This document shows positions 33,898 through 39,576 of a stretch of 39,576 bases of DNA, one piece after another. Positions within the stretch are counted from its first letter, which is position 1. Each line of letters opens with the position of its first letter. Source of the DNA: Sphingobacteriales bacterium (GTDB taxonomy: Bacteria > Bacteroidota > Bacteroidia > Chitinophagales > Chitinophagaceae); NCBI GenBank assembly GCA_023251235.1, contig JAHEZE010000019.1, positions 1-39,576 on the forward strand. The letters are read 5' to 3'. A program made the translations under genes and the position numbers. The notes beneath the pieces were generated by a model that was not told the origin of the DNA, did no database searches, and saw only the letters and a program-made list of their open reading frames with translations.

Positions 33898-36195
33898 CTA
33901 AATTTTTATAAATTTTTCTGTAATTTTTTTCTTATCCGCCAGCAATTTTATATAATAAATTCCGGTTGAAAGTTTTGAAGTGTTGATTTCAGAAGCTCTT
34001 CCAGTAACAGATGATTTGATCACTGTCTGCCCCATTGAATTATAAATAAGGAATTCTGTGCCGGTTTTTATGGAACTGCCGCAAAAAAGATTTAATTTTT
34101 CCCTTGTAGGATTAGGGAATAATTTTATCTCAAAAGGTTCAATATTGATCCTGAAAAACTTTGATGCAGGAACAGGTTGTTTGGATATACCCGGGCCATC
34201 ATATTGTAATGTTAACACCTGGGCGCCTCCTTTTTCAAAAAAAGAAATAGTTATCGCATGCTTACCTGCCTTTAGACCAATTCTTCCGGAAGCCTCTGTA
34301 GCTGGATGAAGGCCATCATTGTTAATTAAATTAAGATCGCCGATGTATAGTTTGCTGCCATCATCTGAATTAAGATAAAATGTATAATTGCCATCTGTTG
34401 GTATATCAATAAAACCGTTGTATTGCATGGCAAAATTATCGAGCTGCAAAACCGGAGAAAAATTCAAGTTGTCTGTATTGCCAGATTTAACAGGAATCAT
34501 CTGGCTGAAGTCTGGCAAATAATTCCATTCTCCTTCGTAGTATTGATAATCTAATCCGTTAGTTGTATTAACAGGATTTTCAGGATCTCTTAATTTACCC
34601 GCTTCAACAACTCCATATACTGCAACTTTATTGGAAAAAGTAGAAATATAAACTTTTCCATTGGCGATGGTAGGGGAGCAGAACTTAGCAAATTTTCCCA
34701 ACCTGTCTCTGGTTGTTAATTGTTCGCTGTTCCATAATTCGCGGGATATGTCAGCAGCATCAAAAGCACGGAGCATTCCATCTACAGTTCCATGATTGGC
34801 ATCTTCGATGGTGGGAATAGTTGCCCATAGTATAGCGGAACCCGGAGTATTTCCATTTGCAGAAATAGATAACATAGCTCCGGGCATCCCTTGATTGGGG
34901 GCCTGCGGACCAAGAGCAGCAGGTATTGTATTATACAAACCATTATTCAGCCTGGTTGCTTTCAACCGGTCATATTCCGACCACCAGTAAGTCATTCCTG
35001 TTCCGGCAACATCTGACCAGAAAACAGTAGAGCCATGCATATGCCCATTGAAAATTTTGAACCGTTGTAGACAGGTATCTTGCGCAAGGTTGAATTTTCC
35101 AAGATTGTCGCGATTGAGCAAATACAATATGCCTTCTTTTCCACTGCCTGTTACCAGGTTTGTTCCCGGTATCAGCAAAGCCCCATCACTTCCAAGATCA
35201 ATATCATCCTTATCAAGTGCAGCCTCATTATAAGGAGCAAAATAATCTACGACATCAAGCGTATTGCCACTGGGTTTTAATCGTAGAAAACAATCACCAT
35301 AGTCTTTTGTGACAGGATTGAATTTGCCATTGCCGGTGATGACATATAAATCACCATTGGCATCCACCGCAGGTCCTTGCCCCGACATCCAGATTCCGCC
35401 TTCATCTCCGTTGGGCGTGGTATTGAAAATTATTTTTTGTGAAAGATCGTTGGCATCATATCCAAATATCCATCCATGATAAGGTGGGGTATCACAATAA
35501 CCGGCATAACTCACATACAGGATTCCGTTGGATAATACCAAAGCAGAACGCTGGTTTTCATTTACACTTATAAAAGGGATCACTCCATTGGCGCCGCCAA
35601 CCCCGGTTCCGGTTGTATTGCCTTGTATGATTTTTGGTGAACCGCTTTTTTCCGCGCCGGTAGTAATATCAAGGGCATGAATATGGTCAATGTATTGGCT
35701 GCCTTCTTTTGTTTTGGCAACCAGGTAAATTGTTTTCGAAGACAAGTCAATATATGGAGTACTTAAAATTCCTATTTCAATTTTGATGTCATTATAAGTT
35801 CCACACGATTTACCAATATTTGGGTCGGGTAAAGGAACTGATGGCCCCATATTCACCTGCCACAGGGGTGAAGAAACCTGTGAGGGATCATCTGCATCAA
35901 AAGCATAAAGATCATTATGCATCGTGGCAATAAATAAAACATTCCTTGTTCCCTTGCCTGGTATATCGAGTCCACTTACATAAAGTGGCTGAGCATATAC
36001 ATGACCTGATACCAGATATTCAAAAAGTTTTCCGAAAGAGTAAGGCACAACATTATTTGTATTTAATATTGTTTCATTCAGGTTGGCGCCGGTGCGGAAA
36101 AGATCGTTGTGTTGTGTCAAAATATTTAATTGTGCATTTATCATCAACGATGACATTAAATAAAGAATGAGAAAAAAAGTAAGAAATCTTTTCAT
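33898..36195 (-). CDS. Secreted PQQ-like beta-propeller / PA14 protein with T9SS sorting domain
   Basis: 765 residues. Order: signal peptide (1-21, ending INAQ), a beta-propeller-like region (about 25-540, opening ILTQHNDLFRTGANLNET and carrying blades such as LFIATMHNDLYAFDADD and LYVITGNGKFNP), a PA14 domain (about 547-680, DGNYTFYLNSDDGSKLYIGD), and a C-terminal type A T9SS sorting domain (about 690-765, LFPNPTREKLNLFCG to GIYYIKLL). It is expected to be exported by the type IX system and attached to or released from the cell surface. PA14 domains often bind carbohydrate. Whether the propeller binds PQQ is unknown; the family is named by fold. Single-gene unit. Confidence 0.85.
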   Translation of the reverse strand: MKRFLTFFLILYLMSSLMINAQLNILTQHNDLFRTGANLNETILNTNNVVPYSFGKLFEYLVSGHVYAQPLYVSGLDIPGKGTRNVLFIATMHNDLYAFDADDPSQVSSPLWQVNMGPSVPLPDPNIGKSCGTYNDIKIEIGILSTPYIDLSSKTIYLVAKTKEGSQYIDHIHALDITTGAEKSGSPKIIQGNTTGTGVGGANGVIPFISVNENQRSALVLSNGILYVSYAGYCDTPPYHGWIFGYDANDLSQKIIFNTTPNGDEGGIWMSGQGPAVDANGDLYVITGNGKFNPVTKDYGDCFLRLKPSGNTLDVVDYFAPYNEAALDKDDIDLGSDGALLIPGTNLVTGSGKEGILYLLNRDNLGKFNLAQDTCLQRFKIFNGHMHGSTVFWSDVAGTGMTYWWSEYDRLKATRLNNGLYNTIPAALGPQAPNQGMPGAMLSISANGNTPGSAILWATIPTIEDANHGTVDGMLRAFDAADISRELWNSEQLTTRDRLGKFAKFCSPTIANGKVYISTFSNKVAVYGVVEAGKLRDPENPVNTTNGLDYQYYEGEWNYLPDFSQMIPVKSGNTDNLNFSPVLQLDNFAMQYNGFIDIPTDGNYTFYLNSDDGSKLYIGDLNLINNDGLHPATEASGRIGLKAGKHAITISFFEKGGAQVLTLQYDGPGISKQPVPASKFFRINIEPFEIKLFPNPTREKLNLFCGSSIKTGTEFLIYNSMGQTVIKSSVTGRASEINTSKLSTGIYYIKLLADKKKITEKFIKI

Positions 36196-36212
36196 TTTTA
36201 TAGATTGGAAAG

Positions 36213-36220
36213 CAAAAATA
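36213..36220 (-). promoter_or_regulatory. -7 element (TATTTTTG) of the propeller/PA14 gene
   Basis: Exact TAnnTTTG on the minus strand, 17 nt before the ATG at 36195. The AT-rich 233-nt divergent gap also must hold the esterase promoter, for which I find no clean match. Confidence 0.45.
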
Positions 36221-36428
36221 TGGGTTTAAAAACTTTGTTTGGAATCTTAAAAAAATAAAACAAACTGAACACTTACATAACTGATTTTTGTCTCCAATTT
36301 TACAATTTGATTTTTCGTGGATTATTTCTTTGCATTAACAGATGGACTTCTATTGAGTATATATTTTGAAGCCAGTGTCGGATCGCCAAATAAAAAATCT
36401 TTCCTAATTTCATTACACAATCTGTTTT

Positions 36429-37319
36429 ATGAGTATAATTTTCAAAAAAATCATCGCGGGAATTCTTAGTGGTTTCCTATTGCAATCAGCCCTTGCACAG
36501 CATATGGGTAAAGTAATTGAAGAAAGAACTGTAAAAAGTACGCTTCTTAACCGGTCTGTAAAGTACACAGTATATCTTCCGGCTGATTATGACCGGTCGG
36601 AAAGAACCTATCCGGTAGTGTACCTCCTCCATGGATATACAGATGATAATACCGGATGGCTCCAGTTTGGAGAAATTAACCGTTATGCCGATAAGGCGAT
36701 CGAAGATGGAACCATTCCTCCCATGATTATTGTGATGCCCAATGGAGATTCAAGCTGGTACATCAATTCTTATGATGGTAAAGAGAAGTATGAGGATTTT
36801 TTTATCACAGAATTTATGCCGTCTATTGAAAAGACTTACCGGATTAAATCGCAAAAAAAATATCGTGGTATAGCCGGGCTTTCAATGGGTGGATTCGGCA
36901 CATTGAATTATGCTTTGAAATACCCGGATCTGTTTGCTGCCGCTGCGCCATTGAGTGCCGCTGTGTTTGATGACAGCGCCATGGTTAAAATGCGGGATGA
37001 CCGTTATGAAAATATTTTCGGGCAGTTATATGGCCGTGGGTTGAAAGGAAGTGACCGTTTGAATAAAGCATGGTATGATAATTCAACATTAAAGATTGTG
37101 GAAACTAAAACCGCAGACGACCTGAAGAAAGTCCGTTACTGGATTGATTGCGGCGATGATGATTTTCTTACCAAGGGTAACAGCCTGCTGCATATTTTAC
37201 TTACAGATAAACAAGTACCACATGAATACCGTGTAAGAGACGGCGAGCATAACTGGACTTACTGGCGAACCGGCATTGTAGATGCTTTAGCGTTTATTGG
37301 TAAAAGTTTTCACCAGTAA
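36429..37319 (+). CDS. Secreted CE1-like esterase
   Basis: 296-residue alpha/beta hydrolase of the esterase D/feruloyl-esterase-like group. Signal peptide at 1-23 (ending ALAQ). Motifs: VYLLHGYTDDNTGW (oxyanion region), GLSMGGFGTL with the nucleophile Ser, a candidate Asp in DCGDDDF, and His in DGEHNWTYW, giving a complete triad. These enzymes cut acyl or phenolic esters on polysaccharides. It is the third secreted esterase in the window but lies far from the rhamnose operon and has no glycan-related neighbour. Confidence 0.85.
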   Translation: MSIIFKKIIAGILSGFLLQSALAQHMGKVIEERTVKSTLLNRSVKYTVYLPADYDRSERTYPVVYLLHGYTDDNTGWLQFGEINRYADKAIEDGTIPPMIIVMPNGDSSWYINSYDGKEKYEDFFITEFMPSIEKTYRIKSQKKYRGIAGLSMGGFGTLNYALKYPDLFAAAAPLSAAVFDDSAMVKMRDDRYENIFGQLYGRGLKGSDRLNKAWYDNSTLKIVETKTADDLKKVRYWIDCGDDDFLTKGNSLLHILLTDKQVPHEYRVRDGEHNWTYWRTGIVDALAFIGKSFHQ

Positions 37320-37440
37320 TATCGGTTTCACTTGTTGTGAGACCCGGTTCTTTTCAACTATGAATACAACCCCTGCCGGGCTGAAAACTTAACACTGCCT
37401 GCTAAATCTAAATTGTAGCTTTCAAGTAAATTTTCATATT

Positions 37441-37608
37441 ATGAACCTTTCTGTTTTAATTATTATAGGGATTGCAGCAGTTGTATTAATCGTTTTCCTT
37501 GCGATACGTAATCAAAAAGATAAAAAAGAAGTAGTGGAACAAATTAAAAATGATTTCCCGAAAGCAAAAGCAGGAGACGAGGACATTGGTGTTGAAGAAA
37601 AAATTTAA
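37441..37608 (+). CDS. 55-residue single-pass membrane protein
   Basis: Small protein with one hydrophobic helix (residues 3-22, VLIIIGIAAVVLIVFLAI) right at the N-terminus, followed by a charged Lys/Glu tail ending DIGVEEKI. The N-out/C-in orientation is likely because RNQKDKK follows the helix. An AT-rich upstream region with TAGCTTTC (one mismatch to TAnnTTTG) could supply the promoter. I know similar short proteins in Bacteroidota but no function. Confidence 0.65.
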   Translation: MNLSVLIIIGIAAVVLIVFLAIRNQKDKKEVVEQIKNDFPKAKAGDEDIGVEEKI

Positions 37609-37635
37609 TTGTTATTGACAGATTTTGCAAAACTT

Positions 37636-37695
37636 GTTCCGACCTTGTCGGGAACTGATCCGCAAACACTCCCGATAGCCAGCGGAACTCCCGAT
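37636..37695. repeat. REP-like GC-rich repeat cluster
   Basis: Inverted repeat GTTCCGAC / GTCGGGAAC (37636-37655, one bulge) followed by two direct copies of ACTCCCGAT (37668-37676 and 37687-37695). GC content stands out from the flanking AT-rich DNA. This composition is typical of dispersed intergenic elements in Bacteroidota, from memory. Confidence 0.55.
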
Positions 37696-37760
37696 TACAA
37701 TTAAACACTTTTTATTTCTTTGAACATCCGGGATAACAGGGGCTTTGTATTTAAGGAAAA

Positions 37761-38234
37761 CTATTTTGAAAAAATTGTCCTGAGCTTTTCTATATTTTGA
37801 GTGCCTTCATACCTGATGGGTACCTCCTTAGTGATCCCGGCTTTCTTTACACGGGCAATACCATCAATTCTTATCATTGCTTCCTTCTTGTTCCAAATAT
37901 CATGATGATTGGTTAAAACACTGAAGTTATCCAGTTTGATAATGGCTGGCACCACAAAATCACTTGTTTTAAGAACTTTTACATCATGCTCCATATCGAA
38001 ACGGCCAAGGAAAATATCATCAACATAAACTTTGCCGCTGGCATCGTTCAGTTGTACACCATACCTGTTGGGATTGTAGTAAATAAGGTTGAGGCCGGCT
38101 GTTGTTTGTAAAAGGCCGACACTTATCAGACGTACATCCCGGATATCTCTGTATTCCGGTTCTTTGATAATCCCTGAATTACAAGATGCAAGTAAAAAAA
38201 CAGCAGGGGCAAGGGTAAATATTAATTTTTTCAT
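37761..38234 (-). CDS. LEA14-like lipoprotein
   Basis: 157 residues from ATG 38234 (14 codons inside the open frame, where MKKLIFTLAPAVF begins). A lipobox LLASC gives the lipid anchor at Cys18. The mature part has the water-stress/LEA14-like pattern: RDVRLISVGLLQTTAGLNLIYYNPNRYGVQLNDASGKVYVDD, with the conserved YNPN, then FVVPAIIKLDN. Such domains are beta-sandwiches of unsettled function in the bacterial envelope. Single-gene unit flanked by repeat-rich DNA. Confidence 0.78.
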   Translation of the reverse strand: MKKLIFTLAPAVFLLASCNSGIIKEPEYRDIRDVRLISVGLLQTTAGLNLIYYNPNRYGVQLNDASGKVYVDDIFLGRFDMEHDVKVLKTSDFVVPAIIKLDNFSVLTNHHDIWNKKEAMIRIDGIARVKKAGITKEVPIRYEGTQNIEKLRTIFSK

Positions 38235-38473
38235 GGTTGTAATTTTTTTTGGTGAATTAAAATATAACGCAGACACTAATCAAACTATCGGGCCACTTTA
38301 CGTTAAATAAATGTGAAGGTAGGTTCTTAGCAGGAATTAAATAGTAGCCGGGCATTTTAAGAATACTGAACACTTGAGATAATGGGGCAATTGAGATGCA
38401 ATTTGTCCTTCATCGTAACAAAATTTAATTCCTTAAAGGTTAAATTCTGTTACCGAATTATCTGACTTCTACA
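38235..38473. other. Intergenic stretch without a recognisable gene
   Basis: The promoter of the LEA14-like gene must lie at its left edge (TATATTTT on the minus strand near 38264 matches five of six consensus positions). Otherwise I see nothing before the palindromic repeats. Confidence 0.4.
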
Positions 38474-38534
38474 GCAATGACGAAGTCTCCGTGACTTTAA
38501 AATGTCTTTCTCACAGCGGAGTCTTCGTCATTGC
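38474..38534. repeat. Long imperfect palindrome, REP-like
   Basis: Arms 38474-38493 and 38514-38534 pair over about 18 of 20 positions (core GCAATGACGAAG / CTTCGTCATTGC) around a 20-nt loop. It is followed by GCGAGGCGGTGA and GCCGAAGCAATCT, a pattern I recall from dispersed repeats in many bacterial genomes. Confidence 0.75.
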
Positions 38535-38595
38535 GAGGCGGTGAAATTAAACTGGATGCACTTTAGTTCGGTGAGCCGAAGCAATCTGTAGTCTG

Positions 38596-38639
38596 TTTGT
38601 TGGTACACCTTGCACAAGCCTAAGCGACATACCAACAAA
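38596..38639. repeat. Second palindrome, TTTGTTGGTA / TACCAACAAA
   Basis: Perfect 10-nt arms (38596-38605, 38630-38639) around a 24-nt centre that itself contains CTTG/CAAG. It ends 8 nt before the stop of the neighbouring minus-strand gene, so it could also act as its 3' end structure, though no U-tract follows. Confidence 0.65.
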
Positions 38640-38646
38640 GGCGTAA

Positions 38647-39234
38647 TTATTTATTATAACTAGTGGAGATTATTTGAATCTTTTGTTGTGCTTGCCAATT
38701 CCTTTTTTCTTCTTTTAATGAACAAGTTCGAAATAATAAAATTATAAAAGAAATAATTACTAGTATAAAAAACCAATTTATTGCGCCTATATGAGTTCGT
38801 AGATTCAATAGCTTGGGTTTGTCAATAGCTTTTAATTCAATATCAGGTTTTTTTTCAGTATCTATTCTGTCCTTTATTTCACTTTTAATTATTGCACCAA
38901 ATAACCCATGTACAGGTTTGTCCGATTCAAAATCTATTAGACCTAATTTCTTTTCGTACATGTACCCATTATTTTGATACGTCCATATTATTTCATTATT
39001 CCTATGGTTTAACAAAAAAAACAGAATAGAAAGTAAAATACCAACCAAGCATGATAATACGTAAATAAAGACGGTGAAATGTTCAGGCAGGGACATCCAA
39101 GTAAGTATAAAATAGTACAAAGCGGAAATGATTACAATATATCCACCAAGTAACTTATGCCGCCAATCAAGAAAAAATCTACTAGATGTAACAATCTGTT
39201 CGTAAACAAATTTTAATTTTTCATCTTGATCCAT
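38647..39234 (-). CDS. Membrane protein of unknown function
   Basis: 195 residues with two adjacent helices in the first half (about 31-49, GGYIVIISALYYFILTW, and 57-76, VLSCLVGILLSILFF), a soluble middle with acidic and basic residues (about 80-148), and a third helix (about 150-168, FFILVIISFIILLF). There is no signal peptide. The N-terminus is hydrophilic and acidic (MDQDEKLKFVYEQ). I do not recognise a family. It stands alone beside palindromic repeats, and its unusually low GC and lack of relatives in the neighbourhood would fit an acquired gene. Confidence 0.65.
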   Translation of the reverse strand: MDQDEKLKFVYEQIVTSSRFFLDWRHKLLGGYIVIISALYYFILTWMSLPEHFTVFIYVLSCLVGILLSILFFLLNHRNNEIIWTYQNNGYMYEKKLGLIDFESDKPVHGLFGAIIKSEIKDRIDTEKKPDIELKAIDKPKLLNLRTHIGAINWFFILVIISFIILLFRTCSLKEEKRNWQAQQKIQIISTSYNK

Positions 39235-39361
39235 AATTTAAAGATTTAATAGGTTACTCTAATATAGACATTCATTTAATTAAGTCCAATAATGCTTTGA
39301 ACGTACAAGTGAGTGACACAACAGACGATGATAGTAGCACAAAAGCTCAGTACCCAACTAT

Positions 39362-39381
39362 GCTTTTAATAAATTAAAAGC
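39362..39381. repeat. Perfect AT-rich inverted repeat
   Basis: GCTTTTAAT and ATTAAAAGC separated by AA. Could be an operator or weak terminator upstream of lepA; the gap 39235-39473 otherwise holds only the promoter regions of its flanking genes. Confidence 0.5.
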
Positions 39382-39454
39382 TTCGCCGGGCAGGCATAAT
39401 CCCTTCTCTCTAGTCGCTTTTCGTTACCTTCGCACCTCATTAAAAATCAATAAG

Positions 39455-39466
39455 CCCCTTTAGGGG
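39455..39466 (+). promoter_or_regulatory. Hairpin just before the lepA start
   Basis: CCCC-TTTA-GGGG tetraloop hairpin ending 7 nt before the lepA ATG. It would sit under the initiating ribosome and could slow translation initiation. Confidence 0.45.
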
Positions 39467-39473
39467 TTTGGCT

Positions 39474-39576
39474 ATGAAGAACATCCGTAATTTTTGCATC
39501 ATCGCACATATTGATCATGGCAAATCCACCCTTGCTGACCGCCTGCTGCAAAGTACCGGCACCGTCAGCGACCGTG
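39474..39576 (+). CDS. lepA: Elongation factor 4 (LepA), 3'-truncated by the window
   Basis: The first 34 codons read [20 protein letters not shown] and continue ADRLLQSTG, the N-terminus of the translational GTPase LepA/EF4 with the G1 P-loop AHIDHGKST. LepA binds ribosomes and affects elongation or initiation. The gene continues beyond the end of the window. The ATG is preceded by a CCCC/GGGG hairpin. Confidence 0.95.
   Translation, partial: MKNIRNFCIIAHIDHGKSTLADRLLQSTGTVSDR

Noticed and set aside
38596-38639. Possible integron attC site
   Set aside because: The arms GTTGGTA/TACCAAC do not give RYYYAAC...GTTRRRY in the right orientation, and there is no integrase or cassette array.

Overview
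The window is an AT-rich chromosomal segment of a Bacteroidota bacterium, most likely a member of the Chitinophagaceae or a close relative. That placement is inferred from the proteins and signals: a type IX secretion sorting domain, a SusC-like outer-membrane beta-barrel with a carboxypeptidase-regulatory N-terminus, DUF3276, DUF4382, promoters of the TTTG / TAnnTTTG type, and starts without Shine-Dalgarno sequences. I see no rRNA, insertion sequence, phage gene or CRISPR array.

Region 1 (1-12335) is an L-rhamnose release and catabolism operon on the plus strand. Its order is GH106 alpha-L-rhamnosidase (5' end outside the window), secreted esterase, RhaT symporter, second secreted esterase, aldolase-dehydrogenase fusion (RhaD type), a beta-helix protein of unknown role, RhaM mutarotase, RhaI isomerase and RhaB kinase. 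Gaps are short, two start codons overlap the previous stop, and the operon ends in a perfect 16-bp hairpin. The enzymes carry rhamnose from a glycan to dihydroxyacetone phosphate plus lactaldehyde or lactate. No SusC/SusD pair and no regulator lie in the visible part. Two coding sequences carry short REP-like palindromes in frame.

Region 2 (12398-18133) holds tRNA-Ser(UGA), an ABC exporter with Asp in the catalytic Glu position, a DUF3276 nucleic-acid-binding protein behind a textbook promoter, and a minus-strand group of threonine aldolase, glucose-6-phosphate isomerase and a small secreted protein.

Region 3 (18134-22466) has an operator-like repeat set and promoter in front of an outer-membrane beta-barrel gene, then yajQ, then a strongly structured, unidentified RNA candidate of about 225 nt (21719-21946) followed by the promoter and gene of ribosomal protein L31 type B and two tandem terminators. 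The RNA candidate is the best lead for something undescribed.

Region 4 (22490-28342) contains a GlmU-like nucleotidyltransferase/acyltransferase with triosephosphate isomerase, a Kir-type potassium channel, a flippase-glycosyltransferase pair, and a bacterial acyl-CoA-binding protein whose stop codon interlocks with that of the glycosyltransferase.

Region 5 (28467-39576) is a series of mostly single-gene units: CBS-pair protein, DUF2784 protein, Lys-rich protein, MFS transporter, haem-c lipoprotein, GNAT acetyltransferase, secreted proteins (one DUF4382 with two DDDHD clusters; one PQQ-like/PA14/T9SS fusion), a CE1-like esterase, a 55-residue membrane protein, an LEA14-like lipoprotein, REP-like repeats, an unknown membrane protein, and the first 34 codons of lepA. 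Several genes here have a -7 promoter element only 4-10 nt before the start codon, suggesting leaderless or very short-leader mRNAs.
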